64,000 bases of DNA from Datisca glomerata (GCA_003255025.1 QANY01013809.1:372001-436000); one strand, 5' to 3'. Positions 23,590 to 35,880 are shown, numbered from the stretch's first letter. The notes: generated from the letters alone by a model not told the origin. A program made the numbers and translations.

Positions 23590-23905
23590 TCATGTAGTGT
23601 ACAAGATCACTACAAGATGATAGTGTAGTGTAAATGAGGACTACACGAGTATTACACGAGTCTCGTGTAGCCCTCATGTACACTTCACGCATGGTACACG
23701 ATACTCGTGTAGACCTCGTGTACACTACATGATGGAACTACAAGATGCTCATGTAGTCCTCATGTACATTACACGGTGGAACTACACGATCATCGTTTAG
23801 TCTCGTGTACACTACACGATGACACTGCATGATGATCGTGTAGTTCTCATGTACATTACATGATTACACTATATAATGATTGTATAGTTCTCGTGTACAC
23901 TACAG
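23590..23905. repeat. Hairpin tandem repeats, block 1 (between left TIR and mudrA)
   Basis: About eight copies of units built from ACTACACGATCATCGTGTAG-like inverted repeats and CTCGTGTACACTACACGATG. Each unit can fold on itself. Directly after the block a 63-base-spaced direct repeat containing CAAAGTTGGGTTCCTGGAAC occurs twice (about 23918 and 23978), ending at the transposase start. Confidence 0.8.
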
Positions 23906-24003
23906 GCTTTTATCAAAGTTGGGTTTCTAAAACCACAATGTCACAATAACCTCGAGTTCCTGAACCTACAAGGTTTTGTCAAAGTTGGGTTCCTGGAACC
24001 ACA

Positions 24004-26290
24004 ATGTCACAACAAGATCTGCATGAAAGCATTCCTCGCTTTAAGGGTGTTGATTATTTTGAAAGGAACTATCAGTATGATGATGTTTTTGGTCATGATG
24101 ATAATAATGTTTTTGAGGATGAGGATTTTGATGTCGATGGTGATGGTGATGGTGATGATGATGATGATTTTGATCAGGGGCGTATGATGATGCAATTCGT
24201 GAAGATGATAATGATGAAGCTATCAGTGGAGACGACCAAACAACAATTCCAGACTTGAGTACTAGTCTCGAACCCGAGACCACTTATCCATTGCCATCAT
24301 AGCCTGATTTGAATGAACAACGTTATATGTACAGTGAGCAACGAGCTGATTTGAATCAATTAGTATCAGACACAATAAATATGGATGAGTTGTACAGTGA
24401 TAAAGCCGAGATGCTTAAGGTTGCTCGTATGATCGCCATCCGGAGAGATTTCGAGTTTCGGATCTTCAAGTCAAACTAGGCAATATTGGTATTTATATAT
24501 GTTGAGAAAGCATGCCAATGGAGGTTACGGGCCTTGAAACTGCAAAATTGTCCATACTTTAAAATTACAAAGTTCATTAACACATATACATGCACAATTG
24601 AAGTATTGAGACATGAACACCATCGTGCTACATTTTCATTGATTGATCATTTTATAAGGTCCAAATACATGGGTGTTGGACATATATATAGGCCAAAAGA
24701 CGTAGTTGAAGATGTTCGTCTTGATTTTGAGGTTAATATAAGTTACCATAAGACATGGAATATGCATTGGAATTAGTTCGAGGGTTACCTGAAGACAACT
24801 ATAGGATGCTCCAGCACATATTTTCACATGTTAGAATAAAAAAAATCTAGGTATTTATTTTTTATTTTACCACTATAAGGTCTAGACGATTACTACACGT
24901 TGATCGTGTACACTTCGTGTAGTGTACACGATGGGTATGTGGATCTCGTGTGCCAATCACGCAGTCTACATGATGGGTACACGGATCTCGTGTTCACATC
25001 TTGTACACCATGTACTCTGTCGATTTTAATACAACAATATTAAATATTTTTTAGGGAAACAACACACATAGAGACCGATGAGCATGATCATTTTAAATAT
25101 TTTCATAGCTCTTAGACCCTCTGTTCGTGGGTTTTTCAACTGTATACGGTTTGTCATTGCTGTTGACGCAACCTCATTAAAAAGCCAAATACAAAGGGAT
25201 ATTATTTCTTGCAATAACAAATGATAAGAACAACCAGATATATCCCATTGCATTTGGAATTGCAGATTCAAAAAATAATGATTCATGAGAATGTTTCTTC
25301 CGTAAACTTCACGATAAAATCGGTGATTCGGAAGAATTTATGTTTATATCTGACAGACATATAAGTATGCCAATTGAAGTACATGTTGCCTTTCCCAATG
25401 CTCTTCATGGAGCTTGCATCTTCCATATGAGCCAAAATATCAAATCAATTTATAAAACAGAAGATGCGGTCGCATTATTTTTTAAAGCAATAGAGGAATA
25501 TCATATATCAGAATTCGATTGGTTGATGACTCATTTTACATATGCATTTCCAGTAATCTCAGAATACATGTCACTAGGGGTAGTTAAGAGGTGGGCATGT
25601 CCTGTTTTGATGGAAGGCGGTACAATATAATGACTACAAACATCGCAGAATGTTTGAATTATATTTTGAAATATGCTAGAAAGCTTCTCATTACATGTCT
25701 TATAAAATATATCTGTGACATGTTACAATAATGGTTCTATGAATGACGAATGACTGCCTGTCAAGTCACCTCACAGATGACAGGTTGGATTGAGACAAAG
25801 CTTAAAAAGAAGCATATTGCATCACAATCACTGTCTTTGTTTCCTTCGGACATCCACGATTTTTGTGTCATGTGTGGGGGTAGGGAAGCAGTGGTAAACT
25901 TGCATCTTAAGACTTGTACATGCTAAGAATTTGATCTTGATCAAATTTCAAGCAAGCATGCGGTGGTTACATGTCGGCAGCGTAATATTTTCTCATATAA
26001 TATGTGTTTGAGGTCCTATAAAAATGAGGCTCTACTTGTTGTGTATGCGAAAATAATACATCATCTCGGAGATCAAGCAGATTAGGCCATCAGCTAGGAG
26101 GTTCAAAAAAAGGTGGTATTGTCACTTATAACGAGGCGGTAAAGTGGCAGACCTAGGAAAAAAAAATCCATCTAGAGGTGAGAAAGTAGGAAGAAGGAAA
26201 TGCAGATGTTGTCGGCAAATTTGCCACAACCGATAAACGTACAGAAATCTATTTCCTCTCTCTCAACGGGATGACCAAGCAACTAAAATA
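24004..26290 (+). pseudogene. MuDR-type (mudrA) transposase, decayed
   Basis: Starts ATG CAC-free at 24004 (MSQQDLHESIPRFKG) with an acidic stretch. It then has the Mutator DNA-binding domain (KACQWRLRALKLQNC, about 24500-24780). A probable intron (about 24840-25055) is filled with hairpin repeats. The DDE domain follows: VIAVDATSLKSQ (first Asp, about 25155), YKGILFLAITNDKNNQIYPI (frameshifted) and FISDRHISMPIEVHVAFPNA (second Asp, about 25341-25400). A SWIM-like zinc finger CTC-EFDLDQ with KHAVVTCR appears about 25915-25975, and a C-terminal RRKC-CC-HN knuckle near 26200-26240. Stops and frameshifts (for example about 24475, 25185, 25290 and 25730) make it inactive. Confidence 0.85.
24885..25025. 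repeat. Hairpin tandem repeats, block 2 (inside mudrA intron)
   Basis: ACTACACGTTGATCGTGTAC, GTGTAGTGTACACGATGGGT and similar units repeat about five times inside the presumed transposase intron, whose acceptor is TATTTTTTAG near 25054. Confidence 0.75.
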
Positions 26291-26389
26291 TAAATGTTGA
26301 ACTTTGTATTTTTTTTTAAAATGTTAATATAGAAAGAGACTTGTGTTGTTATTTAATAATGTCATAAAGTTTAATTATTAATACGAAAG

Positions 26390-26480
26390 TCATCGTGTAG
26401 ACTACAAGAAGCCTACACAAGTCATCATGTAACTTACAAGAAACCTACACGATACCCGTAAAGTCATCGTATAGCTTACA
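26390..26480. repeat. Hairpin tandem repeats, block 3, left of the Copia insertion
   Basis: Units of the type AAGTCATCGTGTAGCTTACAAGAAGCCTACACGATACCCG lie between the mudrA 3' end and the Copia LTR. The block continues on the other side of the Copia element at 31186, so the insertion split one repeat block. Confidence 0.8.
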
Positions 26481-26482
26481 AG

Positions 26483-26758
26483 AGTTAAGAAATGAAAACA
26501 GGGGTGAACAAAGTACTTCAAGAAGGAGAAGAAAGAAGAAAATGTGTAATGCAGATTGAGTGAAAGTTATGAATTTCACATTAGATTAACAATACAAGCA
26601 AATTACATATATATATAGGCAACAATCTTCACTAACTTAACCAATTCTAACAGAAACTAACAGTTCATTAGCAAACTAAAAAATACATAATTACCGCATG
26701 CTTAGCATGGTAATTACGTGAACTGGCATACTTGTTAGCATGAAGACCATCCTTATCA
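26483..26758 (-). repeat. 3' LTR of nested Copia element
   Basis: 276 bases, similar to 30858-31180 in the same orientation, with a shortened segment near 26715-26740. Confidence 0.88.
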
Positions 26759-29700
26759 TCCCCCCTCAAGAGAAAAGGGGTGGCAACCACTTGAAGCTTG
26801 CCCTTAAGAAAATGAAAATGTGTCTCAGGAACTGCTTTTGTAAGCACACTTGTCGTCTGATCGTGAGAAGGCACAAACCGGATGTCAAGTGTTTTGTTGA
26901 TTACTTGATCACAAAGAAAATGAAGATCAACTTGAAGATGCTTAGTTTCATGTAATACAGGATTGGCATCAAGAGAAATAGCACTGAGATTGTCACACCA
27001 TATGATTGGAGCATTGGAGAAAGAAATCTGCAACCTATTCAAAAGAGAGGTGATCCACATGATTTCAGTAGTAGCTTGGACAGAGCTTGGTATTCACTAT
27101 CTGTACTTGAGCGAGCAACTACCTTTGACAGAGGCATTAGTAGGACTGGAGCAGAGTTTAGAATGAGCCATATTAGTTCTGTGTAGTAAGTCTGTGATAT
27201 ATCCTGCTTGAGAGAGATGAAAATCAGCTGATGTTCTAACAATCTCCACGCCCAAGAAATGATGTATTTTACCAAGATTCTTGAGAGCAAATCTTTATTC
27301 AGATCAGAAAATAAGACTTTCAATGTGAGAAGAGTTGTTCCCTATCACTAGTATATCGTCAACATATATTAGAAGGATAAATGTGTAACCATTTTGTTGT
27401 AGTAGAAGACAGAAGTATCTGAGACAGTGTTAATGAATCACCATTAGAGTAATGCTGATTTGAGCTTTTCATACTATACTCTTGGTGCCTGTTTAAGACC
27501 ATAAAGAGCTTTCCTTATATAACATACACGATTAGGATGGTGAGCATTAACAAACCCTTGTGGTTGAACCATAAAGAAAGATTCTTCAAGCTTTCTATTT
27601 AAAAAAGCATTATTAACATCAAATTGGTGCACATGCTAGTTAAAGGAGGCTGCAAGAGTGAGGACAATTCTGATTGTAGTGGGTTTAACAACGGGTGAGA
27701 ATGTCTCACTATAATCAATACCAATGGTTTGATGAAACCCCTTAGCTACCAGACATGCTTTATGTCTCTGAACAGATCCATTATATTAAATTTCAATTTG
27801 GAAATCCATTTATTGCCAACCAGGCACTAAATCCCATGTTTTGTTCTGCACAAGTGTTATATATTCTTCATCCATAGCATGCTTCCAAGGTTCACTGGCC
27901 AAGGATTGGTTAATTGATGTAGGGATGGACAAATTGGGGTTGGTGGGAAAGGTATGTTTTGAGGTGAGAAGAGCTTTTGGTTTTAAAGATCCTATTTTGG
28001 GCCCCGGTTATCATGGGATGAGAGGGACAAGGTTGTTTAAGGAGAATGCTTACAGGTTCTTTGGATAGAGAAAGAGGGGTTTCAGAACTAGAGGTGGTGT
28101 TTGAGTCAAGAAAATGAACCTGAATGAGAGGAATATGATGTTGACTAATGTGTTCTCTGATCATATTAGTATGTTTAAGTGAAGGACAAAATAAATTTAC
28201 TGAATTTGAAATGGGTAAAGGATCTGTTGCCAGAAGCGAGTGAAGGAGTCCTTTGAGCTTGTTACGAATTGATAGGAGAAGTTGCAACCTGCACATCATT
28301 TACTGTGCTAAACTGAAAACTAACACTAAAAGGGTTGTTAGAAGAAGATGAACACTGAGACATTTTTTAGAAAACCAGACTGGAAAGGGAATGATTTCTC
28401 ATTGAAAATCACATTCTCAGTAATGTAAACTTTGCTAGAATGATAAAGATAAAGATATCCTTAATGAGCTGGAGAGTAGCCTATGAATACACAGAGTTCA
28501 CTTCTGAATTGGAGTTTGTTACTGTTGTAAGGTCGAAGGTATATGTAACATTCACAGCCAAAAGGTTTAAGAGATTTATAATCTGGATTTTGGTTAAAGA
28601 GAGTTTGGAAGGGTGACATACCAGATAAAGTAATGTAGGAAGTATATTGATTAGGTAAGATGCAGTGATGAAAGCATGCCACCAAAGGGATGTAGGCATT
28701 CCCAAATGTGCAAAAAGTGTAATGCATGTCTCTACCAAATGCTTGTGTTGCGTTCAGCCCTTCCATTTTGGCTGTGAGAATAGTGTCACGAGTGTCTAAA
28801 ATGAATCACTTGCAAGTAAGAATTGTTCAAAGGCTCTATACTCCACTCCCTAATCAGATTGGACAATTTTATTGTAGTGGAGAAGTGATTTTCTGTTAAA
28901 GCTTTGAACTGTTGAAAGGCTTTAAAAGCTTATGATTTCAATATACGGGGATATATCCAACTAAACCTGCTAACGTCATCAAGAAAAGGTATGTAATATT
29001 TATAACCATCTTTTTACTGGAGCAGGACCCCACAAATCAGTATGAATCAATTCAAGAGGCTTTTGAAGCATGGGAATTTAATAAATGGTGAGGTAGAGTG
29101 TAGCTCTTCCCTTTGGGACAGGCAGCGTAGAATACGCTATTTAAACCAGTAATTTTAATGTTGCATTGGTTCAGCACTTGAGAGAGAACTTTAGCATTTA
29201 GATGTCTAAGTTTAATATGCCAAAGATGTAAATCAGATGGAATGCAAGTTTCAGAGTCATTTTTATTTCCTTCATCACAAATTGCAAAGAGAACAATAGG
29301 CTTAAAATTATTGAAACTAGGGGTATTTATAAAGTGATACATGATATCATGTCTCTTAGTAAGCTGTTGAGAGTGTGAATCAGTGACTTTATAGTTGGAA
29401 ATAAAAGAGAGAGATGACCTAGACTTAGAAATACCGCTAAGGACATTTGAAATGGAACTTGTACATCTTTGAGCAGGAAGCTAGTGGGCAGTGTTAACAT
29501 CAGTAAAATGACATGTCAATGCAATAGCTTCTTTGTTGCCTTGTCCTTAACAAGACAATAAAAAGAGTGAAATTCAATCAAAAGAGAGTTATCTTTAGTT
29601 TATTGAGAGATACTAATAAGGTTCTTTTTAAAATTAAGTACCCTAAGCATGGACTTAAGCTTTAAGATGGTTGAAGTTTAAGGAATAGGGAGAAAATAAG

Positions 29701-30718
29701 AACTAATATGAGTGATTTGAAAAGCCTTACCATCACTTACAGTCATCTTTTCCTTGCCATTGTATTCAGTAAAATATGGAAGTTGCTAAGATCTGAGGGA
29801 ATGTGATTTGTTGCAGCACTGCCTGCATACCAACCTGCATCACAATAATTGCCATCTGAATTTGCTATCATTACAGTAGAAGAGAAATTGTTATTTTGTG
29901 GCTTGTTGGAGAAGGGTCCAGTTGATTAATTATTTTACAGTTGATAGTTTCTATCAAATCTGTTGCAACAGGTCAGTGCACCATGACCAACTCTACCATA
30001 AACTTGGCAAGTAAGTCATGCTCCATATCTGCCTTCTCTTCCCTTTCTTCCACCATTACATTTGCCACGTCCACCTCCTTGGTTATTAAAGTTTCATCTT
30101 CTTCCTCTACCAGTGTTGCCTCCATTACCTTGACTAAAACTACCTTTTTTCCTTACATCATGTATTTGACATCCAGACTATTTTCAGAATTGATTCTTTC
30201 AATTTTACACTCATGACTCATCAATAATGCTTGTCCTTCTTCCAATGTAACTTCATCACTTCGTGAGGTAACATTTACCATGACAGAGTCATATTCAACT
30301 CCCAAACCATTAAGAATATGAAGCATAAGATCTTGTGTGCTTACTGGATTTCTAGCAGCAGCCAAAGCATCACATAAATTTCTCATCTTATCACAATAAT
30401 CTACTATACTCATGTTACCTTTCAACTGGAGCATTCTTGCTTTCGACTGGCTGGAAACAATTATTTCCAATGCCTTCCAAAAATCCTATGAGTGACTATA
30501 TTGTAAGACTGTTGTGAGAACTCTCTCGGTCATAGACGAACGTAACCAACTCAACAACAACTGGTCCTTCATGATCCAAGTTACATATTTAGGGTTATCA
30601 ATACCATTAAAAAGTTTTTGTTGAGGATTTTCTTCATTAACAAATAGAAAAGAACCTAAACCATTACCAATTACTGCAGGAACAATATGTGATTTCCATA
30701 GCATGAAGTTGTCCCTAC
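26668..30718 (-). pseudogene. Copia gag-pol, decayed
   Basis: Minus-strand domain order is normal. UBN2-type gag at 30718-30150 has LWKSHIVPAVIGNGLGSFL, LLSWLRSSMTERVLTTVL and YCDKMRNLCDALAAARNPVS. Zinc-knuckle remains lie near 30000. The GAG-pre-integrase block is at about 29220 (LHLWHIKLRHLNAKVL). The integrase C-terminal part is at 28766-28461 (PFGCECYIYLRP, VFIGYSP). The RT YVDD motif is at 27366-27351. The RNase H part is at 27320-26668 (ARSSTDSEYQAL, IIWCDNLSAISLDANPVLH, RFVPSHDQTTSVLTKAVPE). Each domain is in pieces in different frames, so the element is non-autonomous now. Confidence 0.88.
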
Positions 30719-30857
30719 CGAGCTTAATTACAAGAAAAGAATTAAGCGCTGAGCTAAGAGATTTCGAGAAGAAACTTTCATCATTTGAGTTACCTTCAGT
30801 ATGACATGTGAATCACATATCATAGCTCGATAAGTTTCTTCCAGAGCTCTGATACCA

Positions 30858-31180
30858 AGTTAAGAAACGAAAATAGGGGTGAACAGAGTACTTCAGGAAG
30901 GAGAAGAAAGAAGAAAACATGCAGTGCATATTGAGTGAAAGTTATGAGGTTTACATTAGATTAACAATACAAGCAGAATACATATATATATACAACAATC
31001 TTCACTAACAAACTTAACCAATTCTAACAGAAACTAACAGCTCATTAACCAACCGAGAAATACATAATTACTGCATAATTAGCATGGTAATTACATTTAT
31101 TGCCAAACTTGAGTGCCCAACTGCCAAGTGACTACGTTATTGAGCTGGCATCATTATCAGCATAAAGACCATCTTTATCA
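30858..31180 (-). repeat. 5' LTR of nested Copia element
   Basis: 323 bases; the TGGTATCAGAGC primer binding site is immediately internal to it on the minus strand. Confidence 0.88.
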
Positions 31181-31185
31181 ATAAG

Positions 31186-31290
31186 AATCCCACACGATAC
31201 CCGTGAAGTCATCGTGTAGCTTACAAGAAGCATACGCGATGCCTGTAAAGTCATCGTGTAGCTTATAAGAAGCCTACAAATAAACATATA
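31186..31290. repeat. Hairpin tandem repeats, block 3 continued, right of Copia
   Basis: CACACGATACCCGTGAAGTCATCGTGTAGCTTACAAGAAGC repeats; the same unit phase as 26390-26480 on the other side of the Copia element. Confidence 0.8.
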
Positions 31291-31344
31291 ATAACCAAAA
31301 CCAGACATTCAACAACATATAAAAACGGGCTTTAAAAAAACCAT

Positions 31345-31472
31345 AAAATAAGTTATAAAGAATACGAATTCAAGTTATAAAGAATTCAAAGCCAAGTTAT
31401 AAGAATACATATCCAAGTTATAAATAATACAAATCCAAGTTATAAAGAATACATATCCAAGACATAAAGAAT
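31345..31472. repeat. 22-bp tandem repeat
   Basis: About six copies of AAGTTATAAAGAATACATATCC and close variants lie just beyond the stop codon of the ULP1-like gene, hence in its 3' flank. Confidence 0.75.
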
Positions 31473-32154
31473 AAAAAATTATTTTGGTGCTAATTGTTCA
31501 CATGAAAATAACTCAATTGCAACTTGTCTTCAATATTTCGACATTTCCTGTTGAGTTATATCTTGGAGATTCTTCCCATATGTGAGGGTTTTAACAAATT
31601 TAAGAGAGAACACCTCACAAATCAAAGTTACAAAACACATGAAATGTAAAAACATAATTAAATAATATTTATGAAACACCTTATATGCATGGTGGACTTT
31701 AAAAAATATGTAAATTTCAACTTACCCATTCGATCGTTGTAGACACTTCATGATTGCATATTTTCACTCATCTTCAGGTTGGACCTCCTTTCTATTTTTA
31801 TAAATGTTCATCATTTAAAGTAGACGAGGGGCAATCTTCATATACATTTTTATTATTTCAGGATACAATAAGCGTTGATATTGCGTGAGGAGTTATAAAT
31901 ACAAATACATCGGCCACTCAAATCAAGCTCAATCGTTATCCAATGACTTTTGCTCACATTCATTGGAAAGGATAACCTTATCAGACTTTTCCCAGTCCCT
32001 TCCAAAGTCCATCTGCAAGCCCAAGGACTGATCACCGAAGTGAATCATAAATGTCAATATCCTAGCCAGCGGAATCTTGCTCAAACTCTTCCACTCGACC
32101 AGACAGATTTCCCCGTAATGTCACGGGAAACATTTTAAAGCATTAAAAATTGGT

Positions 32155-32370
32155 TATGAAGTCTACACGCAGCCCATAAAGGCCTCATGTAGACTACATG
32201 AAGTTTACACGCTACCTGTGAAGGCCTCGTGTAGACTACATCAAGTTTACACGCTACCCGTGAAAGCCTCGCGTAGATTACATGAAGTCTACACGCTACT
32301 CTTGAAGGCCTCATGCAGACTACACGACGTCTACACGATGCCCATAAAAGCCTCGTGTACACTTCATGAA
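32155..32370. repeat. Hairpin tandem repeats, block 4
   Basis: About five copies of a 41-44 base unit of the type CTACACGCTACCCGTGAAGGCCTCGTGTAGACTACATGAAGT, between two ULP1 exons. Short frames on both strands here are repeat products. Confidence 0.8.
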
Positions 32371-33059
32371 GTTCAAAAACATAAAAAAAAATCGTACCTA
32401 CTTGCAGAATCAAATCATCAATAGTGACCTGATATGACGGTTGTAGTCATGCAAATTCCTCCTCATAAGCTCCAAGTACACATCGATATGCTGCAATGTA
32501 ATAAATATTACATAAGATATTTATATTTATTTTAAATACCACATTAAAAAATATTATAAATAACTGCTTACATCTGACTCAAGCCATTGATAATGTGAAG
32601 ATACTAGTTTTTTGAACCATGTATGGTTAACAGTGTATAATCCAATTTCTACTTTCTCGTTCCTGTACAACGTAATTATAGATAAAAAAAATAGGTACAC
32701 GATTTGGTAAGAAATAGTGTATACTACACGATGACTATATGATGTCAGTGCAAAATTACAGAACTTACTTTGTCATTGGAAAGGTGAGCCAGGTTTTAAA
32801 ACGGGCTTCATCATTTGAAGATACATCATTAAATGGTTGAAAAGGTTTGAAATCCATTTTGACGATGACTTTCTCATTAACTTTTTTCTCCGCTGCTTCT
32901 TCTTTTCAGCTTGTTCACTTTCCCAAGTAGGCGACTCTAGAACCCGAGATCTCTTTATCTTCCTCTTAGCGAGATCACCAAGGCATAAAAGGTATTCTTC
33001 TTCTCCATCGTTGGACTGCTCTATTGACCGGATTGAATCCATCAAGGACAATATTATCG

Positions 33060-33515
33060 ACGCAACCTTCTTTTCTTCTTTTTTGTTTCTTCTTCTTCTT
33101 CTTTTTCAACTTCTTCTTCTTCTTTTATTTCTTTTTCTTCTTCTTATTTTCTTCACCCTCTTCCCTCCTTTTTCTTCTATTTTTCTTTTTCTTTTTTATG
33201 CTTCTATTTATTCTTTCTCTTCTTTTTCTTATTCTTCTTCTTTCTCATTATATTTTTCTTGTTCCTTCTTTTCATTTACCTCATCCTTATTAGCTTCATC
33301 TGTTTGTTCTTTCTCTTATTTCTCTCTTATTGTCCTTCTTCTTCTTGTCCTTCTTTCTCTTCTTCTTCTTCTCTTCCTTCCTTTTATTGTTCTTCTTTCT
33401 CATATTCTATTTCTTCTTCTTCTTTTTCTTATTATTGTTTCTCTCCCTTCTCTCCTTCCTTTTCTTCCTTTTCCTATTTTCTTTCCATGTCTCCATCTCC
33501 TCCTCGTCGTTAGCC
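33060..33515. repeat. Pyrimidine-rich low-complexity tract (purine-rich on minus)
   Basis: Over 400 bases of TTCTTC/TTTCTT on the plus strand. On the minus strand, the coding strand of the ULP1-like gene, this is GAA/AAG-rich and would encode a highly charged Lys/Glu/Arg linker. The long plus-strand frame (32837-33592, Phe/Leu/Ser-rich) is the mirror of this tract and is not considered a gene. Confidence 0.8.
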
Positions 33516-33864
33516 ATCATTATGGCAGATTCAATAATAGAATGAGTAATCATTTGTCCTCGATGTTACCAGATGATCCATTAAAAAATTAATTTGAAAA
33601 ATTGCAAAGGAAATGTCTGATTATATGGACACAATTCTTATCAATTGAAGTGATCTTTTAGTCCATTCCAATCAAACATTTCCTCACTCAATCCCCATTC
33701 TTCTTCTTCTCCTCTATTTTTTTAGTGGCTTCCTCATCGGATCTCTTCCTTTTCTTCTCCTCTTCCTTTTCAATGGCCTCCCCCTCCTCATTGTCTTCCT
33801 CTTTTACCCATGATAAGGGTGATTGAGGCGTCGACTGAAAAATATGTAATATAAATTAGATAAA

Positions 33865-34250
33865 CCCGTTAAAGGATGACTACATGATGGCTACACGAAC
33901 CTCGTGTATCAATTGTGTAGACTATATGATGGTTACACGGACCTCGCGTAGTAATCGTGTAGCCTACACATTTACTACACGAGGTTAGTGTAACCATAAT
34001 GTAGTCCCCACGATGACTACACGAGGGCAGTTAAACCATCGTGTAGACAACATGATGGTTACATTAACCGCGTGTACCGATCGTGTAGTTTACACGATGA
34101 CTATACATTGTTCGTGTAACCATCATGTAGTCTATACGAAGACTATACTAGGTCAGTGTAACCATCGTGTTATATACACGATGACTACACGAGATCCGCA
34201 TAACCATCGTGTAGTCTACATGATGACTACGCGAGGTCCGTGTACAGAAA
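33865..34250. repeat. Hairpin tandem repeats, block 5 (largest in the MULE)
   Basis: About nine units of roughly 41 bases. The typical unit CTACACGATGACTACACGAG plus GTCCGTGTAACCATCGTGTAG folds into an 18-base stem with a 5-base loop. Located between DUF1985 and the charged-linker exons, hence probably intronic. Confidence 0.85.
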
Positions 34251-35149
34251 GAAGAAGGGTAGAAAATGATTTTGAACATACAATCTTTCTGGCTACTGAT
34301 CTCCGTAGCTTCTTTCTTCCTCCTCCTCCATAGGGATCAAGGAAAGAAATGTCAACTAAAAAGACAAGAAATATAAATTAGTATATGTGCAAGTAATATA
34401 AATTAAAGCTGTCAACATAATTCACCAACTTACATTCCCCTTCAATTTTTTTTTGATGATTCTCAACCGGTATTATCGTAGTCGGATACCACATGATAAT
34501 CATTGGCACCTTGGTTGAACGCTTCATTGTTTTAAAGAAAGATAGCTCCCCCCATAGATATTGGTTGAACGCTTCAAGGTTGTCAACCAAAACCATCTAT
34601 ATCTTCCTAATTAGGGCTCGGTTCTCCTTCCCCAACAAAAAATACTCTAGTAAATAAATCATAGCTACCTTGACAGCATCAGAATCTGCCTTATAATCAT
34701 TGTTGTAAAAGTACGGATCAGAGAGTCTGTTGGGGCCACGACTCTTCTTCCCATTCTGGGCTTCACCGAACTTCAGTATGGTCATCAACGAGAACTCCTT
34801 CTTGGAGAAGCATAATGGTTCCTCATTGACAAGATTCTGGATTTCCTCCTCAGATGGAGCATCTTTCATATATTTGGTCTCCCTGGCAGATTGTGGCTGA
34901 AAACTTCATGGCTGGGAGATCAAGGAGATGGCCAAAGCATGTCTCCCTAAATAGGGAGAGTTGAGTTGTTGCAGCTTCTTCGTGATAACCTCTATCACGT
35001 GGGTATTGCACTTTGCATTTACCCTTGCTTTTGAAATTCTGTTAACGTCATGGACGTATCTTAGTTGCGTCATTGATGGGGCCATAACCTGTAAAAATTC
35101 AAGACAAACATAAGATTAGAGAATAAAAGTGTACATGTCCAGCTTGTAT

Positions 35150-35275
35150 CCATCCCATCGTGTACTCCTCATATAGTCTGCATGATAACTACACGAAGAT
35201 CCTGTACCCTTCGTGTACACTATATGATGGTTACACGATGAATGTGTATCCCTCGTGTAGCGATCGTGTACATAA
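35150..35275. repeat. Hairpin tandem repeats, block 6
   Basis: CATCGTGTACTCCTCATATA, GATGGTTACACGATGAATGT and related units upstream of the DUF1985 exon. A run of imperfect AAAAACTCAGAAACCTAGAA repeats follows to about 35440. Confidence 0.75.
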
Positions 35276-35880
35276 GTTTAGAAACCCAGAAGAAAAAAAA
35301 ACACTCAGAAATCTAGAAAAAAAACTCAGAAACCCAAAACGCATACATTATTGTGATTCAGACATCCACAAAAAACATAAACTCTTCAAAAAAAAACTCA
35401 GAAACCTAGAAACAAAAAAAAAACTCAGAAACCTAAAAACTTACCTTGTCGTGGGAGACGAACAATGAAAGATTTGCAGAGAGAGATGTTGCGATTTCGC
35501 GAGAGAGATAGATAGTAACAATAAGAGAGAAAATGAGGGAAATGTAAGCGTAATGGTAAGATGTACATGAATGGGTGAGTTTGTGTAGGAAGAAATATTC
35601 TGCGATAAAAGAGCTCTGTTTCCGAACAGATTTGCCCATCAGTAATAGGGATCGCATTGGCGGGAATATAGGCCGATACGTCTCCATCTTGTGTTTCAAT
35701 GACGAGTAAGGCGGTCAAGCTACCTGTACATCGTGAGTCTATTCCCTTCGGAAGCACAACACAAATACCGCCATTCTAAAAAAAGTAGAGGAAGAGATGG
35801 CTATGTATGAGAGGGCCGTAAAGGAATTACCCATATATCGATGAATATCCGTGAAGTTCGACAATCTTTTGAGAGGCGGG
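35276..35880. other. 5' flank of the ULP1-like gene, no gene assigned
   Basis: Two overlapping minus-strand frames of about 90-110 residues lie here (35425-35757) without recognisable domains. They could include the 5' exon or leader of the ULP1-like gene, but I cannot support a coding assignment. Confidence 0.3.

Larger units (their letters stand above)
26483..31180 (-). mobile_element. Copia LTR retrotransposon nested in the MULE
   Basis: Two LTRs bound a minus-strand Copia element: 30858-31180 (5' LTR) and 26483-26758 (3' LTR). Both begin TGATAA on the minus strand and end GTTTCTTAACT or a near variant. A primer binding site TGGTATCAGAGC (tRNA-iMet type, complement of 30846-30857) adjoins the 5' LTR. 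A polypurine tract CTTGAGGGGGGA adjoins the 3' LTR. Flanking 5-base sequences ACAAG (26478-26482) and ATAAG (31181-31185) agree at 4 of 5, consistent with a target-site duplication. The left LTR lacks about 47 bases present in the right LTR, and both carry many substitutions, so the insertion is not recent. Confidence 0.92.
31479..34872 (-). pseudogene. DUF1985 / ULP1 (C48) SUMO-protease-like gene of the MULE
   Basis: Exons on the minus strand, in order. DUF1985 at 34872-34400 has PLCFSKKEFSLMTILKFGEA, KVAMIYLLEYFLLGKE and FNQYLWGELSFFKTMKRS. A Lys/Glu-rich linker lies across 33500-32780. A C48 lead-in is at 32690-32420 (GLYTVNHTWFKKLVSSHYQW, HIDVYLELMRRN). The C48 core is at about 32060-31860 (FPMNVSKSHWITIELDLSG). 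A C-terminal exon at about 31610-31479 (FSLKFVKTLTYGK, RQVAIELFSCEQLAPK) ends at TAA 31481-31479. The catalytic His is intact (31945-31943), but the triad Asp, 17 residues on, is Asn (31894-31892). The DCG motif is disrupted near 31608-31623. Hairpin blocks sit between exons. Such proteases are cargo of MULEs with unknown function in transposition. Confidence 0.78.

Noticed and set aside
24007..24283. His-rich and Ile-rich minus-strand frames
   Set aside because: Shadows of the GATGGTGATG repeat encoding the acidic N-terminus of mudrA.
32837..33592. 251-residue Phe/Leu/Ser-rich frame on the plus strand
   Set aside because: It is the antisense of the GAA/AAG-rich charged linker of the minus-strand ULP1-like gene; pure low complexity with no domain.
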